This document shows, piece after piece, positions 39,817 through 50,615 of a DNA stretch of 64,000 nucleotides. The notes under the pieces are model-generated. The model was not told where the DNA came from. It did not search any database and saw only the letters and a list, made by a program, of their open reading frames with translations. Every line of letters starts with the position of its first letter. Positions within the stretch are counted from its first letter, which is position 1. Source of the DNA: Antedon mediterranea (taxonomy: Eukaryota > Echinodermata > Crinoidea > Comatulida > Antedonidae). The stretch spans positions 19,768,932 through 19,832,931 of the forward strand of contig NC_092679.1 in NCBI RefSeq assembly GCF_964355755.1, in the 5' to 3' direction. Position numbers and translations under genes: made by a program.

Positions 39817-41661
39817 AATTAATTTAAATACTGTTTTAAGTGCTGTATTTAGGAAAAGTATATGGCCTAAGCCTAGTAAAGTAAGTGTAGAGAGTAGTAG
39901 AGCGATAAAAAGGGAAAACCCCAGCTACTGTTTCACAGACACGTGACTATCCAGAAAACCCGATCTGATTGGTTGACACAGATTTTCAGACGCAGACGAC
40001 TGGAGCTTGCTCCTCCCCTTCTGCTTTTCTCATTTATACCATGGAGAAATAAGTTTGTCCATTGTTTATACACGGTATAAAACATTTGAAGACAAACACA
40101 TTATACAGATTAAAATATCATTTATTCACTAGTTTTTCAAATGTTTAAATAGAAAAATTAAATTACTTAACATTGTTCTTGTTGGGGCCTCATGTCAATT
40201 GTCAAACATAATTTAAATTAAGTTATTTACAATAAACCTAATTTATGGCAGTTAAATAATATCAAAATAAAATATTGTTTAGACTCCTTGATAAATTTGA
40301 CCTGTGTTAAATATGAAACCCAATATTATGAGTTTTTTTAAAAATGTTTACATATTGTTAATTATTATTTATTATTTATTTCTTATAACAGTAATTAATT
40401 AATAATGAATGTTAAAGTTTACTTTATCAAATAATCACAATGTAATAAAAAATGATGATAAAAGATGAATGAATTATGAATCTCTTTTCCATTATGAAAT
40501 AAATGACACATATATAGCATATTGAATGTGATAATCTAATCTTCTATTTTATATTGAAATACAATTAATAGCTGTAGAAAAAATATATTATTGCCAAAAA
40601 TTAAATGATGGAGCAACAAAATAATTATCTTATTTTGTTGCTCCATGGTTAATTTGTAAACTATAAACGATAAGAATAAAAATGCAAAAAGTTTTCATCA
40701 GACTAATTTTATCATATTTAACAGGTCAAAGGTCAATTAAACAATTGTCGTATTCGATTGGGAACTTTCGTTGTCAACGTAAAGATTCGTTGAGTACTTT
40801 TTGTATTCGAATTGTAAATTTGTGCTCAACAGAAAGTCATTCGAATAGAAAACGTTGACAACGAAAGCTTTTTTGTTAAGAACAATCTCAACGCTCAAAA
40901 TACTCCGTTAAAGAAGTACTCAACGGAAAAACTGTACTCAACGGTGAAAGTCTAAATCGAATACGACAATTGATTCGGAAAGGTAACCACACCGGTAAAG
41001 AAACATGGTTGTTTTGCACAATCAATTTACAGCCTTCCACAAATCAAGTACAGTTCATATTTACAGTAACATTGATGCAACAAACAAACTAAACAAATTC
41101 TTTACAATCATAAGCAGATTAACATGATGTTAACAACATAAGTTGTACTATGAAATATGGATATTTCCAAACATGGATTAGGTGGCTGTATAGAGAAATC
41201 TAGATGTTAAAGATTTATTGTCACCATAAAAATATCAAGATTAATTAAATCAGACTTTGAATATGTCATTTCAAAGTTGTAATATAGTTAATCACTTTCG
41301 TAGGAAAAAAAAAAAGCTTTCACATATAAAATGACAAAATATATGGTTAAATTTAATCAAAAACCCATTTGGCTGGCAGCCAATTTGGCTACTTTTTGCT
41401 TTGAATTACAGTTTTTCAGGTAAATGTTTTTTTCCATCCAATTTTTGGTCAAAGTGGATAACTATTATGTGACATTAAAATGGCAGATTCAACAAAGAAT
41501 TTGTAAATAATTATTTTTTCAGGGGGACAATACATCTTTAACGGTTTGTAATGTACAGTATAACAATAATAAAAAATGATCCTATAATACACATTATTGT
41601 TTATTAGGTGAAATTGTTTTATTAGGTTTAGGTGAAATGTATTGGTTGAAATACTAAGAAA
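39817..41661. other. Intergenic between PTGR2 (start) and ERLEC1 (stop)
   Basis: PTGR2 upstream sequence and ERLEC1 3' untranslated sequence. No gene seen. A 231 bp inverted-repeat element lies at 40742-40972; the rest is AT-rich. Confidence 0.5.
40742..40972. mobile_element. 231 bp inverted-repeat element with CAACG motifs (family F)
   Basis: Perfect 18 bp terminal inverted repeats CAATTGTCGTATTCGATT, followed by weaker symmetry. Inside, CTTTCGTTGTCAACG and CGTTGACAACGAAAG form a second inverted pair. Many GTTGAG/CAACG words recall the ends of the 2.06 kb element at 26725. No coding capacity. Confidence 0.85.
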
Positions 41662-44600
41662 TTATGGTGAATAATTAAACAATCCATTGACATCAACTGT
41701 TGATAATAACGGGCAAAAAATGGAAGACTCAATCTGTAAAATAAGAAGATATAAAAACATTATTGTTATTATTGTATTCTTATTAATATACAAATTTATT
41801 ATTAAATATTGCATAAAAAATGTTTGATAGATATGTCGGATTCAGAAATATAACACGACAATGCTTTTCATGACATGGGATTAGTCGGTAAAATAAGTGG
41901 TAAACTTACTGTTAAAATATAATCACATGTCAATGGTTCTTGTAGTGATAATGAGACGGCAGGCAGTTTGAGTGTTTCTTTACATTTTAACCTAACTTGA
42001 ACCTGTCTTGCTTTACCAGTAAGGTCACATATATCACCATTGCCATAAAACTGACTGATGATTCTACAGGAGAAAGAAAGAAATTAAACTACCACTAAAC
42101 TAATAAATGAATCAATCAATAAATCAATTCACCAATAATCAATCAACTAATAAATCAATTCACCAATAAATAAATTAATCAATAAATCAATCCACTAATA
42201 AATCAATCAATCAATCAACCAATAAATCAATTCACCAATAAATCAATCAATAAATTAATCAATCAACCAATAAATCAATCCACCAAAATAAAAAAACCAA
42301 TACATTAATCAATTCAACTATAAATCAATCAACCAATAAATAAATCAATCCACAAATCAATCAACAAATAAATAAATCAACCCAACTTAAATAACTAACA
42401 GACTGATAAATTGATATATCATTAAACCAATAATCTAAATCATCAAAATCAATAACAGTGATTTTGCAGTTTGCTTACGCTGGGTTTTGTGTTTTTAATC
42501 TTTTTGATGAATGATACCATTTTATATGTTCAACTGTATTCCAAGTTCCTAGCGTTATTGTGCTTGAGCGAACACCTGTTCTTTCCTGAAAAGAATATTA
42601 AATTAATTAATTATATTAATAAAAATTGTTCAATTACTTATAACAGCTGTACAGTATGTTGCATGCATTTGCAATTCATAAACATACATATGTTCAATAT
42701 TCTGGTGACATAGAAAAAGGAATAATTGTAAAAAAGTGTTGAAGGAATTTGTTACAGATAAGGTTGTAAAAAATTCATGTAAAGCCTCATTCCTACCATT
42801 TAAATATATTTGATCATCAGAAAGGACGCTTACCTCATGATATTGCTGTACAAATTTCCCATAACAAAATGTGTACATCCACCAGCTTCTACCACCCTGC
42901 AAATATCAGAAAATAACTATCAAGAATCTGGTAAGCAATAATTGTCACCCAGTAACTATTTAACTATAGCCCCCTCGATAATTGCCACCCAGTAACTATT
43001 TAACTATAGCCCCCTCGATAGTTTTAAACCAACAATGAGGGAAGAATTATTTGTTTACAAAGTTACAATGTATTTCTAAATGTTTTTTTCGTTTACAAAC
43101 ATCTCCTCTGGATAGTAAAATGCTGTAATCTTAAACCTTACCCCTCCTGATAGACAGTATTCCCCTTTGAAGAATGCTTTCAGAACGGATGTGTCTATTT
43201 TTGGTAGTGGTTGCACTGTGGCTGGCATTTCCTCTGTAGTTCTTTTTGTCGTGCTCTCCTTAGGAGGCTGTTAAATACAGAAATTAATTTTTTTTTTAGT
43301 AGTTATGGATATGTAATGCATTAAATACTCTACTATACAAAGTGCCAATATATGATATAATAATAATATATAATGCTCAACCTAATTCTTTTTATTCAGT
43401 ATTTCCTTTATGACATCATAGTACAAAATCAAAGGAGAGACCATGAATTTAATTGTCATTATGTAATAAAGCAAACTTACCGTAATAGGCGAGTATTGAT
43501 TTTGACTGTTTGCGTCATTTAGCCTCTTAAATCCAGCTGGTTTTATAGGAGAACCAGCGAGTGGCTGGCATTTGATATGATTCTCTGGAACTTCTTTAAT
43601 TCTGTAAAGTAAATAAGAGTTATTTTGATATAAAGGAAGAAAGATCCATGATATTTTGGTGGCGGAGGAATCTCAACATGTCTCCCATTAAGATCCCTAA
43701 CTTAAAGACGTTTTGTAAAAATAATACATACATATTACTTTCAAAACATTAAACAAGGTCATTGTTTGTCCTAAATGTATTATGGTAAATTATGATAAAA
43801 CGAGAGAAACAATGCACTACCTAAGTAGCTCGCATTGAATGTCCTCTTGTGGATAGTCTTTAGGCCTAGCCTGATGTTGTCTAGTTGCTGCACTAATTGT
43901 CTTTCTGTTTTCGCCAGAATCCGCTAATACCATATAGTATATATTTTTACATTAAATGTAGTTTGTGACCTTAAATTAGATCTAAAAAACGTAGGGAATG
44001 GGTATTTAACTTACATTGAAAATGACTCAACGTGTACGATAAACACACTTACTTATATTGTGGATGAGAACACAAGGTTGGCGATAGTACAAGACCCTCA
44101 TATTCACACGTGCTGACCTCTTCAATGTTAGCCAGCTCATTGCGAGCAAGAGGATCACAAACATAACGTAGTCGCGTTAACCGCGCTTTCTTGGGCTTGA
44201 TGTCGCATAGTGTGCCATTTGAAAATAGTACTTCGTAGTATGGCATATCTTTTCCATCAATCTTTTTTGTTGGGATCTGTAAAGTATTTTTTTAACATGT
44301 AGTGATATTTGTAGAAAAAAGTTAAGGAATAGGTTTTGTTTTTTTTTCACGCAGAAGACGTGTGGCGCAGTGTGTTGGACGCTGGTTTACTGATCGTGGT
44401 TCAAATCCAACTCCCGCCGCTTTGCTTGTATCCTTAGGCAAGACACCTTTACTTACTGTACATTTGCCTCTCTTCACCCAGGTGTATAAAATGGGTACCG
44501 GTTAGATCAAGACACAACTTTGTGTTGATTACTAGCTGCATTATTATGGAAGTATGTTTCTATACATGCATGATCTAAAAAATGTCTGTGGGAATAATGC

Positions 44601-45950
44601 GCATTGAGAGCCTGCTTATATGCGCTATATAAAAATGAATTATTATACTCAATAATAACAAATACTCTGAATTTTTTACCGATTTTGGAACACTCTCTGT
44701 GATAGCTGGCGCTTCATATCGGCCTAAAAAATATTCAACTAACTTTATTTCCTGAAATAAAAAGATAAAATAGTGTTTGTTATTAATTGATACAATCATA
44801 CTAAAAGCTATTGATGTAAGTGATTCCAAAATAAAAGGCAGAATTCTTACATTTCCTGGCAACTTTTCCTCATGATATTGTCGTAAATGTTTGCCATGGC
44901 ACATTTCATATGTCCAATATGGTTCAATCTAAAAACAAAACAAAAAATGTTGAAAGGGGAGTAATAATATAATATATATAATGGTATTTATTTTTATTAA
45001 AAAACATCTATAAAACCTGTAGACTGAATTACAAATTAATTTAAAAAAACTAAAATAAATATAAAAAATATTATTAAATATTATTAAAAATCACAATTTA
45101 TGTGACAAAAAATGTGATGTGTCCATATATTGACATGATGAAATCATATCACTACCATATTTGGGCACACCTTTTTTGCCCAAACTAGTTAAGCTAGAGC
45201 TTTACACCTATCATTGCACACAGGCTACTCCATACCTTATATACACATATTTGTTGTTTAAATAATGGTTTTAAAACAATTTTAGCTGAAGGTCCGCTAT
45301 AAGCTGTATTCTTCATCTCATCATTGCCTGTTTTTGGGAAAAAACATCGGTATTGTTCTTTATCCGATGTTGTCATAACAACTGAACTTTCTTCCGATAA
45401 TTCCTCTACCTAGGAAAATGAAACAGAACAAAGTATATTTATAAAAAAAATACACAATTTTTAATCTTTATTTCAACACACCTCAAATAGCAAATTTAAC
45501 AGGTTGAGATTTAAAACCATCTTTTCTGAACTCTGAAGTCTCCGTTAAGCTTTAGCAGTAAACTCTGGTACATCAGCGCAAGGATTTAGAGGTTGATCCA
45601 AGATTTTTTTAATAGGGGAGGGATATCAAATAGTATTTCATAATTTTATTATAGCTGTGAAAATGGGAAGCGTGCCGCAAGCACTTGTTGACGACAGTGT
45701 GTACTCTTTCAAACATACTGACACAGTATATTGGTATGCAGTACCTATTTATACAACTTGGTAAAAAGATAGAATGCTATGCCCATGAGAGTGAGACAAG
45801 GCAGGCATTCATACTCACTAAAGACTGTGGTTTCTCTACCCACTTAAGACGAAACAAAACATCATCCAATAAAAAGTCACTTTTCCCGATGTTTATCTGT
45901 GTTAATATTGCTATGAATATAAGTACAAAAATCCGTCTTAATATCGCCAT
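41662..45950 (-). CDS. ERLEC1: Endoplasmic reticulum lectin 1 (XTP3-B), two MRH domains
   Basis: ERLEC1 is a soluble ER lectin that reads trimmed N-glycans and works with the SEL1L-HRD1 ligase in ER-associated degradation. Eleven exons (45950-45819, 45409-45236, 44928-44851, 44751-44680, 44276-44053, 43601-43481, 43267-43142, 42896-42834, 42585-42479, 42063-41910, 41733-41662) give 440 residues; human has 483. A signal peptide occupies about residues 1-22 ([18 protein letters not shown]). The first MRH domain includes [19 protein letters not shown] (about 106-124) and ends at [16 protein letters not shown]. The second includes [17 protein letters not shown] (about 314-330), GNGDICD and LTCDYIL. 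In MRH2 the usual CEY is CDY. The linker between them is shorter than in vertebrates, which explains the length. No ER-retention signal is seen; the end is FNYSP. Confidence 0.95.
42091..42370. repeat. AATCA/AATAA simple-repeat region in an ERLEC1 intron
   Basis: Loose tetra- and pentanucleotide units around AATCAATC, CACCAATAAATCAATC and CCAATAAATC run for about 280 bp just beyond exon 10 on the plus-strand map. The phase wanders, so this is a degenerate microsatellite rather than a clean array. Confidence 0.8.
43690..44012. mobile_element. Repeat family D, compact copy (ERLEC1 intron 5)
   Basis: An uninterrupted copy of the repeat split at 26239-28935. It shares GGTAAATTATGATAAAA, AATGCACTACCTAAGTAG, GTTGCTGCA and, at the right end, GATCTAAAAAACGTAGGGAA. 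It occupies about two thirds of the intron between exons 6 and 5. Confidence 0.75.
44352..44650 (+). mobile_element. tRNA-derived SINE (ERLEC1 intron 4)
   Basis: The head resembles a tRNA: A box TGGCGCAGTGTGTTGG and B box GGTTCAAATCC. A body with TGTATCCTTAGGCAAGACAC and CACCCAGGTGTATAAAATGG follows, and it ends GCGCTATATAAAAATG beside ATTATTA. The body wording is typical of SINEs in marine invertebrates. It fills most of the 403 bp intron and ends about 30 bp from exon 4, antisense to the gene. Confidence 0.8.
45096..45204. mobile_element. MITE family A, copy 9, truncated (ERLEC1 intron 2)
   Basis: Interior TGTGACAAAAAATGTGATGT and CATATCACTACCATATTTGG are clear. The left terminus is missing and the right one is eroded to CTAGAGCTTTAC. 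It ends about 30 bp from exon 2. Confidence 0.7.
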
Positions 45951-47248
45951 CTTCAGCCTATCATACAGGTTGCACAATTATCCAATTTGACATTTATTAA
46001 AAGGCCTACTTTTTCAATTAAAAGAAATCAGTATTGCTTATGGATGATGCATCTGAAAATAAACAAAAAGGTAATCATTAATAAATAATAATATAGGCCT
46101 AGTGATTGCTACTATATATTCATTACAGATTCAATCAAGATTATCATTATCAACATCAATTAATCAATAAATTAAATAGGGCTAGACACGGCTCAATCAA
46201 TTTAAAGAAAAAAACGTTATACATACTGCTCAATGAGGCCGACCACCACCACTCCCCTAGCTTAGCTATAGGCGGCCTAGAGAGCCTATCTACATTATTG
46301 CATGAGGCGTGTGTGGTCCTCCTAGACTAGAATCTAGGCCCTCTAGGCTAGTAGCCCTAGCTAGCTAGTAGGAGGAATACCGCTAGGAGGCCTAGCCGGC
46401 TAGAAGATTCTAGGTAGGCCTAGCCTAGGCCTACATAGTTAAACGGCACATGCCTAGATCTCGCTTGGCATTAGTATATGTATTATATTAAAACTATAAA
46501 AATTTGATAATACTGTATATAAATTTAAAGGTAAAATCTGACCTTAATCTATGTTGCAAAACCGTCGCGACACAGCAGATCGACCATCAACACAAATGCC
46601 ACATCACATAACAAACTCAACCACCCGTATGCGTTATAGCAATAGAACGACGCGTTTAAATCGAAAATAATCGCGAAACACAATAATCTTTTTCATTCTG
46701 CAAAGGTAGATGTGTTTTGTTTTTAAGAAATGTTGACGCGTCAACACTTTTCAAAAACGGAATAAATTAATTGCGCCATCTTGTGCAATTTGTATTTTAA
46801 TTTTTGATACTTTTGGAAAACATGTGTCAATCTGTTTCTAACGTTTTCTGCAATTTCGTCTCTCTAGTTTTCATTGATTTCGTCTCCATATTTTCAAGAA
46901 AATAACGACACTGATTGCCTCCAATTATGGCATTCTAAACCCCATCGGGGCCAAGTTTGTAGAACTTGTTTCGGCTAGCCACTGTAGGCTAGACATTCCA
47001 ACAACGGAACAGCTATCTCCAACGGGAGAGAAGAGCTTTGAAATCTAGGCCTAGGAATTAATTTAAACTAAAACTTTCGCCAGAAGGGTTGAACTGTGCA
47101 ATATACTGAGTACTAGCCCTAGCCTAGGCACATATATTATTTGATATAGATTTTTACAGAAAATTGAGACCAAAAAAAAAATTTAATTCCAAATTTTGTC
47201 AACTAAAAAAGACTAAAAGAGGTAGATAAGTGTGCGGACAAATTTAAA
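45951..47248. promoter_or_regulatory. Divergent region between ERLEC1 and EIF1AD
   Basis: The two start codons face away from each other across about 1.3 kb, so both promoters must lie here. The segment at about 46254-46440 is extremely rich in CTAG (about 16 in 190 bp) and in GGCCTA. No TATA box is evident. Further 5' untranslated exons of ERLEC1 could also lie here. Confidence 0.5.
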
Positions 47249-48734
47249 ATGTCAAAAACGACAAAAAGGAAGCATGTGACCAGGGAAGTCTTGGACGAGT
47301 TTGTTCTACCAGAAGACAACCAACAGATTGTGAAGGTGCGTCTTCTAAAGGTCGATGTTTAAGTATTTAAAGTTTACATAAAGGCTTAATTTTTAACTGT
47401 ACTACATTTTTGTTTCACATGAATTTTGAATTAAACCAGTCCTCAATCCTAATTATTTATACGTAAACATCAATAACTTTTCATTTTCTTTATTTTTATC
47501 TTTATAGATTTGTGCAGGAAGGGGAAACAACTTACATGAAGTGGTCACTGCTGGACAGGAAAAGTTCCTAGCAAGCATGCCGAACAAATTCAGAAAAAAC
47601 GTGTGGATAAAACGAGGTTGGACATCTTGTACCGTATTAAACGATTGTACCAAATCCAATGTAGAAACAATCGATTGATGTAAAGTGTTACCTTGAATCG
47701 GACCACCAAGCCTTCTTTCTTCTGTCATGCTTACCAGAATCCCTTAACTGTTTGGATTGTTTATTTATTTAGCAATTCTATTATATTAAAAACAAAGATG
47801 TTTAAATAACATAGTATAAAACTCCAAATAATGAGATGGAAGTTATGAATCGAAATTATAAAGGTCTGTCTACACTATCAAAACTAGTGCATATATGGGC
47901 ACATTAAGTTTGATAGTGTAGACAGAGCTTTAGAACAGGAACTATATATTATTATATTAGTAATCTGATTTGTTATTCTTCAGGTGATTTTGTGATTGTT
48001 GAACCAATTGAGGAAGGTTTTAAAGTGAAAGCTGAAATAGTGAGGATACTTTACCCGCAACAAGTAAAGTATATACAGAAAGAAGGTAAATGGTAAGTGG
48101 GAAAAAGCAACTAGAAGTTACCACAGATTGCTGAAACAGAATATGAAGTTAGAAAAGCGCTCGGTTAATTTTGTGAAACATCAAATTCAGAGAGGTCAGA
48201 ATCTCGTGAGCGGTTTCTCACAATTACAGCATCATTGAGAATGATTATTTAGTAGAACGTCTATTAAAGGGACATTTCAGGACTCGACAACAAATCAAAT
48301 AGGTGTGCCCCAGGGGGATCCCTGAATAGTGACCGTAGCGTTAAAAATCGTTTTGTTTCACAAGTGTCCCTTTAATAGAAGTGTCCTAAAGGAGGGGTTC
48401 TGTTGTACTGCTTGTAAACTAACCCAACTAATAGTTTAGTATCTAGAATAAATCCCTAAATTTAGGCACCACCAAAACTCCTTCGACTAATTAATGAATT
48501 TTGTTTTCTAGGCCAGTTGAATTTTTAAAGAAAACCGAAGAAACCATTGTTACCAAGCAAGAACAGAAAAATATCGTAGATGATGAGGTGGATGAGAAAG
48601 ATGAGGATGACTCCAGTGATGAGGAGGATGATGATTCAGATTTGTTTATTAACACAAATCATCCAAAGGCTGTTTATTATTCTGATAGTTCATCTGAAGA
48701 AGATGATGAGGATGATGATAACGAAAGTAGATAA
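47249..48734 (+). CDS. EIF1AD: eIF1A domain-containing protein (Haponin-like)
   Basis: A small nuclear RNA-binding-type protein with an S1/IF1-like OB fold related to eIF1A; its vertebrate relative is linked to ribosome biogenesis. Four exons, 47249-47335, 47508-47616, 47984-48092 and 48512-48734, give 175 residues (human 165). The start [15 protein letters not shown] carries the basic leader. The OB fold includes [34 protein letters not shown] and VIVEPIEEG. The tail is strongly acidic with DSDLFINTN, matching the family's SDLFVNTN, and ends in a Ser-Asp-Glu run suited to CK2 phosphorylation. The donor of exon 2 (GTTGGA) is weak compared with the others, but it is the only one that keeps KRGDF in frame. 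The gene is the only conserved plus-strand gene here. Confidence 0.94.
47859..47932. mobile_element. MITE family A, copy 10, miniature 74 bp form (EIF1AD intron 2)
   Basis: Only the two termini remain: AAAGGTCTGTCTACACTATC and TTTGATAGTGTAGACAGAGC, joined by about 30 bp. It is the shortest copy, with well-preserved ends, as expected of an internal deletion derivative. Confidence 0.85.
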
Positions 48735-48801
48735 ATCATAACACCGTCCTCTTAGAAATATTTTACTGCGAAAAGAAATTTTTTATATATTAAATACATA
48801 G

Positions 48802-49004
48802 ACCCCATTTACACTTTCGTTCCAAACGAGGCCCTGAAGATTAATAGTCTCAAGTCATATGGTTAACTGCATAAGCCGGCCCAAATATAAAAGCCGCTCG
48901 TGGACCTACTCGAGAGGTGGTCCAGGTCTGAATCCGGCCTAACTTTATGTAGTGTTTACACTCTGACGACCTAGGGCTGGCCCAATCGTAAGTGTAATTG
49001 GGGT
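48802..49004. mobile_element. 203 bp inverted-repeat element with CATAG target duplication (family G)
   Basis: The left end ACCCCATTTACACTT is matched by the complement of the right end, ACCCCAATTACACTT. CATAG stands immediately before (48797-48801) and after (49005-49009), a 5 bp direct repeat. It lies about 70 bp after the EIF1AD stop codon, probably in its 3' untranslated region. The interior is GC-richer than its surroundings. Confidence 0.85.
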
Positions 49005-49112
49005 CATAGTAAAGTATTAAAGTAAACAATAGATTTTGATTAATTGTGATTCTATATGAATTAAAAATAAGAATGAATGCTATTTGTTGTTATATTGTAT
49101 GTGTGATTGAAT

Positions 49113-49171
49113 GCCTCTGATAGGATTTGAACCTGACAAGTTGGGCATCATAACCATTAGACCACAGAGTC
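49113..49171 (-). repeat. tRNA-like sequence (pseudogene)
   Basis: On the minus strand CTCTGTGGTCTAATGGTTAT (acceptor strand and A box) is followed by GGTTCAAATCC (B box) and a closing CAGAGG that pairs with CTCTG. The anticodon arm is shortened, so a working tRNA is unlikely. Confidence 0.5.
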
Positions 49172-49220
49172 TACATGGTTGAACAAGTTCCAATAAGCAC
49201 ACAAGTGAGCTAAATAAGTT

Positions 49221-49364
49221 TTAAGCGCTGTCTACACTATCAAACTTTATGCGACAACAAAATGTAATGTGCTCATATATGGACATGACGATGTCATATT
49301 ACTACCATATTTGGGCACATCACACTTTCAAACTAGTTTGATTGATAGTGTAGACAGAGCTTTA
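49221..49364. mobile_element. MITE family A, copy 11
   Basis: Left end TTAAGCGCTGTCTACACTAT and right end ATTGATAGTGTAGACAGAGC, with a 4 bp GATT duplication in the right arm. The interior matches the family. Confidence 0.85.
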
Positions 49365-49833
49365 AAAAGCCAACAAAAAAAAACAACATAATCATTAATA
49401 ATATTACTGAAAACAAACAAAACAAGATTTGGTCAGAAAGAAACAATGTTCTGCTCCATTTATTTAAGTGTGTAAATAGGTCAAAGGTGATATTTAAATA
49501 CCAGAATCAACAACAGTAAAGGGATTTAGAAACAAAGGTGATGTGCTACCTAACATGTTTTACTATGAAAGCAATTTTTCCCTTTTAAAAATCCATACCA
49601 CTTTGCACTGATTTACTTTTAAATAACATACGATTAAAACTTGCTATTAATGACTGCATTATTTTTATACTGAAAAATGTGGTCCAAACATTTTCCTAAA
49701 ATCTAAATTTTCATTGCACATTTACACACCGGTAGGCTACTCTGGCTTCCTCACTGGTCAGAAAAAAACAATGATAATCTTAACAGTTGATGAATAGCGA
49801 TGGGTTATGTCATACACTATACTCATCTGCAAC

Positions 49834-49992
49834 TTAAGCCTTGTCTATACTATCAAACCTGATGTTACAAAAAAAATGTGATGTGCCCATATATGGACAT
49901 GCTGATGTCATATTACTACCATATTTAAGCATATCACTACCATATATTGACACATCATTTTGTAAAAATAGTTTGATAGTGTAGACAGAGCT
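49834..49992. mobile_element. MITE family A, copy 12
   Basis: Left end TTAAGCCTTGTCTATACTAT and right end GTTTGATAGTGTAGACAGAG. The CACTACCATAT block in the interior is duplicated, as it also is in the copy at 60086. Confidence 0.85.
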
Positions 49993-50434
49993 GTCCGGCA
50001 CTAGAAAGGTGGACCCCCTAAATATATTTTGATTCACATTATTTAGTTAATACACAAATATAATTTTTCAATCATTACGGTAAAAAATATAGTCATATAC
50101 TTAAGTACAGATAAGGTAGTTAATGGCACAATTGATCACCATGTATGTACTTTTTGTTTGGGTGACGTATTTGCTTATACAGCAACCATCAATTTTGTTT
50201 ACAATTGTGATTTGATTAATATAGAAATATTATTATGATTTATGATCAACAGTGAAGAAGCCAGATACTAAAAAAAACTCTGGGTAAAACAAATATTAAA
50301 AAATTATATTAACAAAACACTATTTCAGCTTAAATATATAACCCATTTTGTTCATGTACCCTGTACACCCTATTTGGTAGTTTTTCAATAAAACACAAAG
50401 GTTCTGTAATCAATGTTAAGTACAAAAGTATATT

Positions 50435-50615
50435 GCCCGTTTACACTACCGACGATTAAATGTATATTTCCTACAGAAAACAATACGAATTAGAAAAGTT
50501 TAATCCTAAAACTATAGGATAACTATCTTAACTTTCTTCATGAAAATAATATTACCACATCTCATGGTCAATAACAACAATAAAATCATTGTAGTAGTAT
50601 AAACAGGACTTAATA
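50435..50615. mobile_element. Diverged relative of foldback family B
   Basis: Starts GCCCGTTTACACTACCGACG and keeps the CCTAAAACTATAGGATAACT and ATGAAAATAATATTACCACA blocks seen in both family B copies, then loses symmetry. The TGACGTCA motif is gone. Confidence 0.55.

Noticed and set aside
47453-47728. A 91-codon minus-strand frame
   Set aside because: It is the antisense shadow of EIF1AD exon 2.
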